Below, piece after piece: positions 1 to 8,770 of a stretch of DNA of 64,000 nt (position 1 is its first letter; each line of letters begins with the position of its first letter). The notes under the pieces were generated by a model. That model had not been told where the DNA came from, made no database searches, and worked only from the letters and a program-made list of their open reading frames with translations. The stretch lies in the NCBI RefSeq assembly GCF_011405515.1, contig NZ_AP022671.1, positions 3,348,001 through 3,412,000 of the forward strand, written 5' to 3'. Origin of the DNA: Nitrospira sp. KM1 (GTDB lineage: Bacteria > Nitrospirota > Nitrospiria > Nitrospirales > Nitrospiraceae). Both the position numbers and the translations under genes were made by a program.

Positions 1-927
1 CTGGCGGTTCCTCTTCCTCATGTCGAGGCCCGGGTCGATCTGAAGCAACTGCAATTGGACGATCTCAAGCCCAATCTGGAGAAGTATCACGTTCGAGTCC
101 ACGGGGGCATACTATCTGTCAACGGACGAATGCAGTATGCGGGTCAGGACGTGCTGTTGGCAGCGGAACAATTTCATGTCGAAAACACCAAGATTGATTA
201 TCTTCATGCCTCAGCGGCTGAGGCGCAGGAAAAGCGTCAGCTGAAACGGGTGGCCGAAGAGGCAAAAGAAATCCATCAAAGCCATACCATAATTGTAAAA
301 ATTCAACAGGGCAGCATTACGCAGAGCGAGATAGGTTTCACGAATCACGGAGCCGAGCCTCAATATCGTTCCACCTTGACCAATATGGATGTCGAGATCA
401 ACAACATGACGAATCGTCCGGAGGAAGGTATCGGAGACGTCAGCATTAAGGGAAACTTCATGGGAAGCGGACCGACGGTGATCAAGGCGTCGTTTCGGCC
501 GGAGAAACCGCGGCCGGATTTTGCCCTTACCGTGAAAATCACCAAGACCGATGTGACGAAGCTCAATCCATTGCTGCGGGCATACGGTCGCGTCGATGTG
601 ACCAAGGGGACCTTCGCCTTCTTCAGTCAGATCGAAGTGAAGAATAATGAGATTCGAGGATACGTGAAACCCTTCTTGAAAGACGTCGAGGTTTACGATC
701 CCATGCAGGACAAGGACAAGGCTCTCGGTCAGAGACTGTATGAAGCGGTCGTGGGTGAAATCGTGAATCTCTTGAAGAATGTTCCTCGAGAGCAGGTGGC
801 CACCAAGACCGACGTATCGGGTCCGGTCGGAAATCCGAGGGCAAACACCTGGGATATCATCGAAAATCTTGTACAGAACGCCTTCTTCAAGGCCATTCTC
901 CCAGGATTTGAGAAGAGCGTGACGTAA
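1..927 (+). CDS. DUF748/AsmA-like protein, C-terminal part (5' truncated by window)
   Basis: The reading frame is open from base 1, so the gene starts upstream and only its last 308 residues or so are seen. The text has the alternating beta-strand character of the AsmA/DUF748 group of large envelope proteins. Its end (NVPREQVATKTDVSGPVGNP, then a short segment finishing in LPGFEKSVT) is typical of DUF748 C-termini. Members of this superfamily span the periplasm and are linked to lipid transport or outer-membrane homeostasis, but the function of DUF748 itself is not established. The start, signal segment and N-terminal domains cannot be judged. The stop is at 925-927, and a good ribosome site for the next small gene follows about 75 bases later. 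Confidence 0.75.
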   Translation: MAVPLPHVEARVDLKQLQLDDLKPNLEKYHVRVHGGILSVNGRMQYAGQDVLLAAEQFHVENTKIDYLHASAAEAQEKRQLKRVAEEAKEIHQSHTIIVKIQQGSITQSEIGFTNHGAEPQYRSTLTNMDVEINNMTNRPEEGIGDVSIKGNFMGSGPTVIKASFRPEKPRPDFALTVKITKTDVTKLNPLLRAYGRVDVTKGTFAFFSQIEVKNNEIRGYVKPFLKDVEVYDPMQDKDKALGQRLYEAVVGEIVNLLKNVPREQVATKTDVSGPVGNPRANTWDIIENLVQNAFFKAILPGFEKSVT

Positions 928-1014
928 CAGGCAGGAGATCGGGTTGATCAAGCAAGGTCAACGGGTGAGTATGGATATAGCAGATTCAATCCTGAGACTC
1001 AGCGGAGGAATGGC

Positions 1015-1248
1015 ATGGAGAGTGACATCAAGAAGCAGCGAGAGCTTCAACACCAGGTGCTCAGGTACCTCAGCGAGGAGGGGCCAATTCACTATAATAA
1101 TCTGTATCTTCAATTCGATACCGATCAGACCGGCGCTATCGGGGCAGTACTGCAGGATTTAATGGAATGGAAATGCGTGGATTTGGTGTACTACGACCAG
1201 GTCAGTATTACACCCATCGGTATACAGCTGTTGGAAAGGGTTGACTGA
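1015..1248 (+). CDS. Small winged-helix-like protein, unknown function
   Basis: A 77-residue protein. The start is supported by GGAGGAA at 1004-1010 just before the ATG. The fold looks like a compact winged helix: helix (IKKQRELQHQVLRYLSEEG), a second helix after PIHYNNLYLQF, a third around AIGAVLQDLMEW, and a beta wing (CVDLVYYDQVSITPIGIQLL). Such short wHTH proteins often act as regulators or protein-binding modules, but no family is recognised. It is charged, has no signal or membrane segment, and could be cotranscribed with the upstream DUF748-like gene. Function is inference from fold only. Confidence 0.6.
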   Translation: MESDIKKQRELQHQVLRYLSEEGPIHYNNLYLQFDTDQTGAIGAVLQDLMEWKCVDLVYYDQVSITPIGIQLLERVD

Positions 1249-1549
1249 CAGGATTGATGCATCGCTTCACGGTTCCCTTCCTCGACCAACGACTAAAAAG
1301 CATTCCTATCTGTGTGGTTCTGATTTCTTCCTCCATGTGTCCGCATGAGAGGCGAAGAATGTCTCGGTTCTGACGATATTTCCTTTCCTGAGCAGGGGCC
1401 ACTTGTCTGGAATATTAGGCAAAATGACCCCAGGACGATACCGCCGAAACAGTTCACTTCCTCCAAATGGAATTCTGCTATCGTTGGCCAAGACTCGGTG
1501 GGTGACGAGAAACTCCGGTACGAAGGCGGAGTTGCCGAGAGTATGCACC
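1249..1549. other. Intergenic stretch, nothing recognised
   Basis: About 300 bases before the receiver-domain gene. Open frames run through it, one of them continuous with the receiver gene, but the extra N-terminal residues have no domain character. No clear promoter, hairpin or repeat was found. Confidence 0.4.
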
Positions 1550-1960
1550 ATGCCCACGATCTTGGTTATCGATGACGAGGCTCCGGTCCGCACATTGTTG
1601 CGGACGGTATTGGAAAGGCTCGGATACGACGTCAGGGAGGCCTCGAACGGCCGGGCTGCGTTGGCCCTCTGCCGGGTGCAAGCGATCGATCTCGTCATTA
1701 CCGACATTTTCATGCCGGACCTGAACGGGTTGGAAACAATCAGCCGATTAACCCACGAGTTCCTCAATGTAAAGGTGATTGCCATCACCGGTGCGCAAGG
1801 CGACCCCCACATGCTTGAACAGGCGAGGCTTCTAGGTGCCCGCCATACTTTGGTCAAGCCGTTCAGTTTGCCGCAACTCGTCAGCACCGTCAGCTATGAG
1901 CTGGCTCTCACAGATTCCCTCCTGCCCGGCGACCTCCTGCACGATACAACCTGCGAGTGA
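1550..1960 (+). CDS. Stand-alone response regulator receiver protein
   Basis: A 136-residue single REC domain. The acidic pair is in ILVIDDEAP, the phospho-acceptor Asp lies in DLVITDIFMPDLNG, the switch Thr in VIAITGA and the conserved Lys in LVKPF. There is no output domain, so it probably works CheY-like by protein contact or as a phosphorelay intermediate. The frame is open upstream to 1403, but the REC fold begins directly at MPTILVIDD, so 1550 was chosen. The ribosome site is weak (GAGAG at 1536-1540). No histidine kinase is adjacent, so its partner is unknown. Confidence 0.85.
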   Translation: MPTILVIDDEAPVRTLLRTVLERLGYDVREASNGRAALALCRVQAIDLVITDIFMPDLNGLETISRLTHEFLNVKVIAITGAQGDPHMLEQARLLGARHTLVKPFSLPQLVSTVSYELALTDSLLPGDLLHDTTCE

Positions 1961-2164
1961 TCAGGCATCTCTCCATCAATCCATGGGGTTACTGCATTCA
2001 CAGGAGATGAGTCGATCAACCGAGGCCAATCTATTGCCTTGTGATGCCATGACCTTGTGATGATCGTCCTCGGCTTGGAACGGTGGACTCGGACAAGGGA
2101 GGGTTCTCAAACGGGTAACGGCGGCTACTGGACGCCGGAAGCCGGTTTGGAATAGGATTGCGGC

Positions 2165-2902
2165 ATGTTCGACCAGAAATATATAGACGGACTCCCGGAA
2201 AATCAGCTGGATGCCGGCCGAACCTTCTGCGCCGATTTTTTCCTGTATCACGATCAGGTGCAGGCGAGCTCGGATGATTTGACGGATGTTCTGTACGGAA
2301 ACTATCTCGCCGCATTCGGCCTTGCGCAGGCGATCTCGGACGACATCGGCCTCGAAGTCGAGGTGCCTTGCATGGATGAGGACCGCCATGCAGCCAAGGA
2401 TTGCATCAGCGACTATGTCAGGGCCTTGCGGGGGCGATTGGACGTCGAATTCGCCGCGCTGACGGTCGCCCAGAACAAGGACAAGCTGAGACACAAATTT
2501 GGAAAGACCTTCCATTATGAATTCTCTCCGGGTGATATCGCCCGCGCGCAGGAGTTGATCAACGAACTCAGGGACCTGATGGTCAAGAACGAGTTGTTCG
2601 ACGAACACCGAAAAGTCCGTCTACTCGCGCGTCTGGACAAGCTCAGATCGACGCTCCACAGCAAGGTTTCAGATCTGGATCAGTTCTGGGGTCTCATCGG
2701 AGATGCCGGAGTGGTGATGGGAAAATTCGGCGAAAATGCCAAGCCGTATCTGGACCGGATCAGGGAAATCACGCTGATCGTCTGGGCGACCCAGGCGAGA
2801 GGCGAAGGGCTCCCGAGCAGTTGTCCATCTCCCTTGTCGTTCCCCTCGGCACTTCCTTCAGCCGACCAGTCGGAAAACAGCTTCCCCAGCCTTGAAGTCT
2901 GA
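2165..2902 (+). CDS. Hypothetical soluble helical protein
   Basis: A 245-residue protein, not recognised. It is largely helical and cytosolic-looking, with no signal or membrane segment. The middle (residues about 125-205) is rich in charged heptad-like helices and contains the distinctive stretch SDLDQFWGLIGDAGVVMGKF followed by DRIREITLIVWATQ. The last 30 residues or so are Pro/Ser-rich and low in complexity, unlike the rest; this may be a disordered tail or the product of a late frameshift. The flanking genes (receiver protein, secreted protein) give no clear clue. No function is proposed. Confidence 0.6.
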   Translation: MFDQKYIDGLPENQLDAGRTFCADFFLYHDQVQASSDDLTDVLYGNYLAAFGLAQAISDDIGLEVEVPCMDEDRHAAKDCISDYVRALRGRLDVEFAALTVAQNKDKLRHKFGKTFHYEFSPGDIARAQELINELRDLMVKNELFDEHRKVRLLARLDKLRSTLHSKVSDLDQFWGLIGDAGVVMGKFGENAKPYLDRIREITLIVWATQARGEGLPSSCPSPLSFPSALPSADQSENSFPSLEV

Positions 2903-3056
2903 CTGGGCGCCTGAGGCACTCCAGCCTCGCGACACACAACACCGCACAAGCAGGAACCGACGCCGGGATCCACCCTGCTGCAAATTGAGTATAATAACCG
3001 CCGTCCGGCCTCAACACATGTTGAGCAACGAATCAGCGACCGATCAAGGAGAATCC

Positions 3057-3629
3057 ATGAATCGAAGGGCCTTTCTCGTGAAGTCACTGTTTGTGCTGGG
3101 GTACGTGTCGTGGCCGCTGCTGTTCACCGGTAAAGCGACTGCGAAGTGCAACAAGATACGTTTCGTGAGTCCGATGCAGACGCTCGTGCTGCAAGCCTGT
3201 TCCAAGGGAGCCCTTGGAACCAAGAAACCAGATGACGATCCGGAAGAGCGTTGCTGGACCTATTCGGAATGGATCTGCGGAAAAAATTCAGCTTGCACGG
3301 TCAAGGATCTCACGTTCGGATTGGTGAAGGCAAAGCCTGGGGCGCCGGGCACGTTCCTGCTCAATTTTGACTATAAGACCGAACGATACCGGTCCGAAGC
3401 TCCCGGGAGCCGCTGGGTGTTCAAGGCATTGGACAAGGACGAGAAGATGGTATTCGAATGGCAGTACCCCACTCCCATCATGTTTATCTGCAATCGTGAA
3501 GAACACTATTCCGACCGGGTCGAATGCCCGGCCAACGTCGCCGGGCTATTGCATACGATCAAGACCGTACACCTCACGACAACCGAACTTGGCTGGAGGT
3601 ACGACTCATGCGATACGGCCGCGTGCTAA
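3057..3629 (+). CDS. Exported Cys-rich protein with Tat-like signal
   Basis: A 190-residue protein. The start is fixed by AAGGAGA at 3046-3052. The N-terminus MNRRAFLVKSLFVLGYVSW has a twin-arginine motif (NRRAFLVK) and a hydrophobic core, ending near GKATAKC, so export by Tat is likely. The mature part has about nine cysteines (for example KACSKG-, EERCWTYSEWICG-, NSACTV, FICNREE, VECPAN, DSCDTAAC), suggesting disulfides in the periplasm. No known domain is recognised. It stands alone on the plus strand; the gene after it is convergent. Confidence 0.65.
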   Translation: MNRRAFLVKSLFVLGYVSWPLLFTGKATAKCNKIRFVSPMQTLVLQACSKGALGTKKPDDDPEERCWTYSEWICGKNSACTVKDLTFGLVKAKPGAPGTFLLNFDYKTERYRSEAPGSRWVFKALDKDEKMVFEWQYPTPIMFICNREEHYSDRVECPANVAGLLHTIKTVHLTTTELGWRYDSCDTAAC

Positions 3630-3846
3630 AAGAATCACCCCTCCTGTGTGTCCGCACTCTTCTTGCCTCCGCGAAATGACCAGCTGATCGCTTTTTCAGT
3701 GACCGGCCGGTCATCCGGTCTTGACTGTCCCGCTGTCCCATGGAGCGATACCGGAGCGATGCCATCTCGTGGTCTCCCCGAAACCGGTATCTATTGGATG
3801 GCGATTGCAGGATTTAGCTGAACGTGCGGAACTGCCGTCGGACGGA

Positions 3847-4422
3847 CTATGACATCGGAAGTTCGGAGAGGGGATTCCGCACGTCCGCAGGCATCATTTC
3901 TTGTGACGGTGAGGAATTGACGGCACGGCTGACATGCGGGTTGTAACGGATGGAGAATTCGATGGTCTTGTACAGGGCGCCCACCGCGTCCTCCTTGCAC
4001 ACAAACGCCACGGCTCCTGCGGCAATCATCGCATTGTATCCGGTTGGCGTGTATTGACTGGAAACGCCCACGATCGCGGTGTGGGGCCACTGCTGGTGCA
4101 GGCGGCGTGTCGCTTCTACGCCGCTGAGGCGAGGGAGCTGGATATCCATGAGCACGATGTCAGGTCTATACAAATCGGTCAGGGCGATCGCCTCCTCCCC
4201 ATCGGAAGCCTCTCCGACCACTTCGAAATCGGGATGCTCTTCCAACAGGATTCGAAGAAGATTTCGAGCAATCGCGTGATCATCGACAAGAAGAACACGC
4301 TGCGGTTTCCGGGGTTCAGATTCGTTCACTTTCCCGTCGGCCGCCGCCGTCTTCGAATTCAGTGACGCATAGTTGGGAGCCGTTTCGAGCGCTTCAGGTC
4401 CGGATTGCACTGGGGTGCTCAT
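3847..4422 (-). CDS. Receiver-domain response regulator (NarL-type REC, no HTH)
   Basis: A 191-residue protein. The start ATG at 4422 has GGAGG a few bases upstream, better than the longer frame to 4638. Residues 1-40 form a polar linker. The REC domain then follows: VLLVDDHAIARNLLRILLEE (acidic pair), DIVLMDIQLPRLSG (phospho-Asp), VGVSS (switch Ser) and FVCKED (Lys). The sequence is of the NarL/FixJ receiver type, but the usual LuxR-type HTH is absent; the tail after residue 165 is short and disordered. It lies just downstream of the sortase operon on the same strand with a 212-base gap, so a regulatory link to the sortase module is possible but unproved. Confidence 0.8.
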   Translation of the reverse strand: MSTPVQSGPEALETAPNYASLNSKTAAADGKVNESEPRKPQRVLLVDDHAIARNLLRILLEEHPDFEVVGEASDGEEAIALTDLYRPDIVLMDIQLPRLSGVEATRRLHQQWPHTAIVGVSSQYTPTGYNAMIAAGAVAFVCKEDAVGALYKTIEFSIRYNPHVSRAVNSSPSQEMMPADVRNPLSELPMS

Positions 4423-4634
4423 GGTCCGCCTCCGACTTACGTATAAACCACACTCCCTGCATGAGATGATTTTGCCTCTATCGGAAGTCATAACACAATA
4501 GGAATTTTTGGAAATGTTCATGACGTGTTTTCCAAGAGAACATTCATTATCGGATTGGTCGATAGAGGGAACAATCGGAGCAGGTGGGCCAATAGGCAAC
4601 CCATTGTTCTGTAGATCATTTCCATGCCGCCGCG

Positions 4635-5210
4635 TCATGGAGGTTTCCCGGCGACAGCCGTTACGACGTAGCGCAAGGGCCCGCTTGCCGACGGACTGTC
4701 GAACGGATAGCAGGTGACGAGGATGAGGATCGATCGTTCTCTCTCGATCCCCACACGCCCGGTGCGCTGGTCGAGGATCTGATGTTCCATCACCTGATAG
4801 GAACGGATTTCCCCACCGGTGCTTTCAAGAATAACCCTGTCCCCCCTGTGAAGATCCTTCAAGAACCCGAAGTGCGTATCACGGTGGCCGGTCAATACCG
4901 TGGTGCCGTTCGTTCCGGGAAACGCGCTGGATTCCAGGTAACCCGGGCCGAAAGCGAGCGTGCGGCCGTAGGCGCCGTTGAGGATAATGAGATCGATGTG
5001 GCGTGAGGGAACGGTGAGCCTCGCAATCGGCCAAGTGTCTGCCCAAGGCCAGGGTCTGACGGCCCGCTCTCCTGCCAAACTGCGTGACCAGGCTCGCTGC
5101 AGCAGATACTGCGCGAGCCCGGCCTTCGCATACATCCAGGCTCCTTCGGTGGCCTGCCACGACCCGATGATGGCAAGGCTAAGAACGAGTGCAGCCAAGA
5201 TACGTCGCAT
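4635..5210 (-). CDS. Class GN-like sortase (dedicated sortase)
   Basis: A 191-residue membrane-anchored transpeptidase that would cleave and relocate a sorting-signal protein. An N-terminal hydrophobic segment (RRILAALVLSLAIIGSWQ) is followed by the sortase barrel. The catalytic triad is visible: His109 in VLTGHRDTHFGF, Cys167 in LVTCYPF and Arg180 in SGPLRYVV. The start at 5210 was chosen because it lies two bases after the stop of the upstream gene (TGACGATG), implying translational coupling; an in-frame ATG at 5252 is the alternative. The immediate neighbour is a VIT/vWA protein with a sorting-like C-terminus. This matches the Gram-negative dedicated sortase/target pairs first described in marine proteobacteria. 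Confidence 0.88.
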   Translation of the reverse strand: MRRILAALVLSLAIIGSWQATEGAWMYAKAGLAQYLLQRAWSRSLAGERAVRPWPWADTWPIARLTVPSRHIDLIILNGAYGRTLAFGPGYLESSAFPGTNGTTVLTGHRDTHFGFLKDLHRGDRVILESTGGEIRSYQVMEHQILDQRTGRVGIERERSILILVTCYPFDSPSASGPLRYVVTAVAGKPP

Positions 5211-5212
5211 CG

Positions 5213-7345
5213 TCACGGTCGCAGCCGTACCTGTGCGGCTCCGTACATCCACAACAGCCCTGCGGCCGAGAGCATGGCCATCCCGGCCATGAGCTGGAAT
5301 TGCCAGCCGGCGGCCGTTCTCGGTAATCCGAACAGGGCTTCATAAACTTGCCCATCCGGCAGATTGGTCTTGATCGCATGGTTGATCAGGCTCTTATCCG
5401 TCGGCCGCACCGGATCCGTATCGACCGCCACGAGACTCGTGTACTTGCCGGCGAGATGATGCGCCAACGCCACATCGGTAACGGCCTGTCTGACCGCTGA
5501 GTCGTCGTTCTGATCGTTCCGCTGCTGATCCATGAGCCAGTCGATTTTCCGGCGTGCCCAGAACACGGACATTCCGTCCCTCGACGGGCTATCTCTCAAT
5601 GGCACGGTGCTGAACCACGGCTTGCCTCCAATCGAACCTCGAAAGGTCAGTGCGGCCGGGACGACCGTGCTCCTGACCGCCACGACGATTGGCTCGCCGT
5701 CATAGAGATCAGGAACTCTCGTTGGAAACATCTCGGCGCCCTCATCCAGTCCTTCGACCTGAAGACCTGTCAGGACCGGACGTTCCAACTTGCGAAACAT
5801 GGCATCCATCTGCGTCTTCACCTCATTGACGCTCCCGATGTGCATGAAGGTGCCCCGCCCGAATTCCGCCGCCTTCCGCATGAAGTGGCTGTTGGGCGCC
5901 GAACCGATGCCGATCGTGAACAGGCGGCTTCCGCCGAGCCGGCTGCGGATGATCTCGAACAACTCATTCTCGTTTCCGACCTGTCCGTCCGTGAGAAATA
6001 TGACCTGTCTCAGGTGCGTCGGAGGCGCGGCGCCTTTGAGCGCCATCTTGATTGCGGGGAGAATTTCCGTTCCCCCATTGGCGTGCAGCCGTTCGACATA
6101 GCGCACCGCTTTCCGGATCGTGGCGGTGTTCACGGGCTGCGCCTGCGAGAACAGCACACGGGTGACGCTGTTGAACTGGATCACGTTGAAGCGGTCTTGC
6201 GTCGTAAGCCGCGTCAGCGCCAAAAGCAGTGCTGCCCTGGCCTGCTCGATGGAGGTACCGGCCATCGAACCGGATGTGTCGATGACAAAGATGGCTTCCC
6301 GTGGCTGTCGCGCGACGGGCATATCCGGAGACGCCGGAGGGGAGAGCATCAGCAACGAATAAGAACCGCCGTTATGAAGCTGCTGAAAGGCGGTCGCAGT
6401 CGGTGATATGCCGCGAGACGGCTCCCATTTCAAGACGAAATCCCGATTCGCCGGTTCGTCCTCGTTCCGCAGGGTGATATGGCGGCGGCCATCCGGGTCT
6501 GAAATGTCGAGAATGTCATGATAGGGCGATTCGATCTTCCCGAGCGGAAACCCCGCTGCCAGGTCGATCGTCAGGTTGACGGGATTGAGAGGCCCTTGTT
6601 GAGGATGTGCAAGCGGCGGCGTGATGCGCGAAGCATCAGGAACTCGATCGGTGTCGGACGACCAATCCGGTCCGGATAGTTGATCTTCCGCGACAACCGG
6701 CGTGCCCGGAATATACCGCGGCCCCACGACCATCGGGAAACGGATCGAATAGGTACCCTGATCGTAGCGGACGGTTTCCTGGTACTCGATCTCGACGGTG
6801 ATCCGGTCGCCCGGTGCGATATTTGCCACGGACGTCGTGAAGACATTCGGGCGCTCCTGCTCGACGAGGCTGGCACGCTTCCCTACTTGTTTTGCCCGGT
6901 CATAGATCTTCTTGGCCTCGGCCCGTTCCTTGATCTGTCCCTCGATGGTTCGATCGCCGACCTTCATGCGAAGGTGGTCCACAGCGGCGGTTTCCGGGAG
7001 AGGGAAGACGTAGATACCCTCCGCCCAATCATCCTTGTTACGGCTCGAGTTTATAAACTCCTGCTTGAGTTTTGTTCGAGAGACGATGCCTGTGATCGTA
7101 ATCTCGGCGTCCGTTTGGAGCGCCGGAGCGGGGATGTACCGGCCGGATTCGGCTGTTTTAAACAGCAGGCTTCCCTGCGTCACGTCTTTCAGCCCTACCC
7201 AGGTTGTGGCGGGAGATGGCGCGGGTTTTTCCCCGCAAGCAAGTAACAGAGGCAGACCTCCCGCGAAAGAGAAGAAGGAGAAGAGTGTGGCAAGCGCGCA
7301 CAGATGAAGAAGGGAGATGCGTCGGCCGATTGTCGTCTGTGTCAT
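5213..7345 (-). CDS. VIT and vWA domain protein, probable sortase substrate
   Basis: A 710-residue exported protein. The start ATG at 7345 has GAGGA upstream. The N-terminal signal ends in LPLLLACGEK, which reads as a lipobox. A vault/inter-alpha-trypsin (VIT) domain covers roughly residues 40-190. The vWA domain starts at EAIFVIDTSGSMAGTS (MIDAS motif DTSGS, near residue 354) and runs to about 540. The C-terminus has LPRTA, then a hydrophobic span (FQLMAGMAMLSAAGLLWMYG) and a basic tail RLRP, the tripartite layout of a sortase signal with Ala in place of Gly. The gene is directly upstream of and coupled to the sortase gene. It is probably a surface or periplasmic adhesion/metal-binding protein; the ligand is unknown. 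Confidence 0.87.
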   Translation of the reverse strand: MTQTTIGRRISLLHLCALATLFSFFSFAGGLPLLLACGEKPAPSPATTWVGLKDVTQGSLLFKTAESGRYIPAPALQTDAEITITGIVSRTKLKQEFINSSRNKDDWAEGIYVFPLPETAAVDHLRMKVGDRTIEGQIKERAEAKKIYDRAKQVGKRASLVEQERPNVFTTSVANIAPGDRITVEIEYQETVRYDQGTYSIRFPMVVGPRYIPGTPVVAEDQLSGPDWSSDTDRVPDASRITPPLAHPQQGPLNPVNLTIDLAAGFPLGKIESPYHDILDISDPDGRRHITLRNEDEPANRDFVLKWEPSRGISPTATAFQQLHNGGSYSLLMLSPPASPDMPVARQPREAIFVIDTSGSMAGTSIEQARAALLLALTRLTTQDRFNVIQFNSVTRVLFSQAQPVNTATIRKAVRYVERLHANGGTEILPAIKMALKGAAPPTHLRQVIFLTDGQVGNENELFEIIRSRLGGSRLFTIGIGSAPNSHFMRKAAEFGRGTFMHIGSVNEVKTQMDAMFRKLERPVLTGLQVEGLDEGAEMFPTRVPDLYDGEPIVVAVRSTVVPAALTFRGSIGGKPWFSTVPLRDSPSRDGMSVFWARRKIDWLMDQQRNDQNDDSAVRQAVTDVALAHHLAGKYTSLVAVDTDPVRPTDKSLINHAIKTNLPDGQVYEALFGLPRTAAGWQFQLMAGMAMLSAAGLLWMYGAAQVRLRP

Positions 7346-7401
7346 ACATCCTCGTCTCTTGTTCATTATGAATAGCCGTTCAAATCTTTCTTCTCCCGAC
7401 A

Positions 7402-7568
7402 GATGCTCAAAAAGGTCTTCCGGCAAGGCCGCAGCGAGCGAAGGGAGGAGGAGGTACCTACCAAGCTTCGCTTGATCCGCTCGCTTCGATCAAATGCAAG
7501 CGGGTAAGTACTTTGCCTCCGGTATTCCCGTACGTTGAGCTCATGAGCGACGTGAGAACGAAGCCGGA
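7402..7568 (+). repeat. Dispersed intergenic repeat, copy A
   Basis: Two conserved blocks, GCAAGGCCGCAGCGAGCGAAG (about 7423-7443) and CGTACGTTGAGC followed by TGAGCGACGTGAGAACG (about 7529-7560), recur in opposite orientation at 8773-8846. It sits upstream of the vWA gene. Its interior differs from copy B and is longer. The role is unknown. Confidence 0.6.
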
Positions 7569-7599
7569 GACATTTTGGACATCCGAACCAGAGCCGATA

Positions 7600-7627
7600 C
7601 CTACATGAGGCGGACTCCTCATGTAGG
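7600..7627 (-). terminator. Hairpin after the OmpA-family gene
   Basis: A perfect 10-base inverted repeat CCTACATGAG/CTCATGTAGG with an 8-base loop lies 14 bases beyond the stop codon of the minus-strand OmpA-family gene. No T-run follows on that strand, so it may be a weak terminator or an RNA-stabilising 3' hairpin. Confidence 0.45.
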
Positions 7628-7641
7628 TGGGCTCGGGTGGT

Positions 7642-8466
7642 CTAGCTGCCGGATGCCGGTTCGAGGGCGGTGTGGTTCGGATCGTCCTGTTGTGCGGCGG
7701 CTGGAGAAGTTTCGCTATCGATGACGGATCCCACGTTATCGGAAGTTTCAGATGCGGCCGCAGTTGCCTGAGCCGATGCGGTGGTATCGGCAGGTTCAGG
7801 CGTCTCAGCCATGACCGGCGGGGTCATGTGCTCCTGTCCGATTGATCTGATCTCGAGATGCACGCGGCGGTTCATCTGGCGGCAGAGGTCGCTGTTGTCG
7901 ATGCACAATACACCGTCCTTACCGAGGCTGACGGTCTTGATTTGATGCTCCGCCACCCCGGCATTCACCAATTCCATCTTGACTGTTTCCGCCCGTTTCA
8001 TGCCGAGCATCATGTTATAGCTTGCCGAGCCCTGGCGGTCGGTGTAGCCCTGCACGAGCACGCCGAGGTCTCCGTCATTCCTGAGCATGGCAGCCTGCTG
8101 CTGAACGATCGACTTGGCTTCGTCCGTCAGACCTTTGCGGCCGACTTCGAAATAGATATCGTTGTGAATGATACCCGGGGTGTTGATCGCGATCCCGGTT
8201 TCCTGTTCCTTTGCCGAAGAAAGGGAAACCGCGATTGCCTGAGGTTGAGCATTGCTCTTCAAGGCATCCCTGACCTCGGCTCCCGACAGCCGGTCGGGAA
8301 CTGCTGCGGTCGTCTGCTCGATCGAACTGTAGTACCAGAGCCCCCCGATGAGCGCCGCCAGGCTTACGACGAGTCCCGATACGACAAACACATCTTTGTC
8401 CTTCTTGGGTGCCGAAATGGCCGGAGCGATGTTTCCTGATGTCACCTGTGATGGACCTTTCTGCAT
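7642..8466 (-). CDS. OmpA-family protein (PdsO-like, sortase-associated)
   Basis: A 274-residue protein. The start at 8466 is fixed by AGGAGG seven bases upstream. After about 27 polar residues there is one membrane segment (VFVVSGLVVSLAALIGGLWY). The OmpA-like peptidoglycan-binding domain covers roughly residues 95-205, with the signature stretch QGYTDRQGSASYNMMLGMKR and the downstream NRRVHLEIR. The C-terminal 65 residues are Ala/Thr/Ser/Glu-rich and disordered. Anchored in the inner membrane, it would bind the wall in the periplasm. OmpA-like proteins (PdsO) are known companions of Gram-negative dedicated sortases, so its place before the vWA/sortase pair suggests one functional module; the PdsO assignment is inference. 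Confidence 0.82.
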   Translation of the reverse strand: MQKGPSQVTSGNIAPAISAPKKDKDVFVVSGLVVSLAALIGGLWYYSSIEQTTAAVPDRLSGAEVRDALKSNAQPQAIAVSLSSAKEQETGIAINTPGIIHNDIYFEVGRKGLTDEAKSIVQQQAAMLRNDGDLGVLVQGYTDRQGSASYNMMLGMKRAETVKMELVNAGVAEHQIKTVSLGKDGVLCIDNSDLCRQMNRRVHLEIRSIGQEHMTPPVMAETPEPADTTASAQATAAASETSDNVGSVIDSETSPAAAQQDDPNHTALEPASGS

Positions 8467-8725
8467 GATGAATCCTCCTCGTTCATTCAACCGTTCATGT
8501 TCAGTAGACGTTTTTGGATTGAACCGGCCGACCTGGATGTTGTTGCGGCTTACTGTGGTCACCCCCTTTCCAGCCTGTTTGCCGGTGTGCCGACGGTGAA
8601 ACGGTTGAGCAACGGGAATGCCAAAGGAGAAGTGCTGATGGATTTCGAAAGAGTCGAGTGAAATTAATGAGTTAACGAATGAAGGAGCAGAGCAATTTCA
8701 TGCGGGGAAGCGAGGCCCATCATGC

Positions 8726-8747
8726 CGTGCGGGGATGGCCCCGCACG
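8726..8747. repeat. GC-rich hairpin CGTGCGGGG/CCCCGCACG
   Basis: A perfect 9-bp stem with the 4-base loop ATGG. It is not followed by a T-run on either strand, so a factor-independent terminator is unlikely. It lies 25 bases from repeat copy B and may belong to that element. Confidence 0.5.
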
Positions 8748-8770
8748 CGGGGCGTTGAAACCGGTCGTCC

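Noticed and set aside
1306-1887. Long minus-strand open frame opposite the receiver-domain gene
   Set aside because: The plus strand carries a textbook REC domain; the antisense frame has no domain character.
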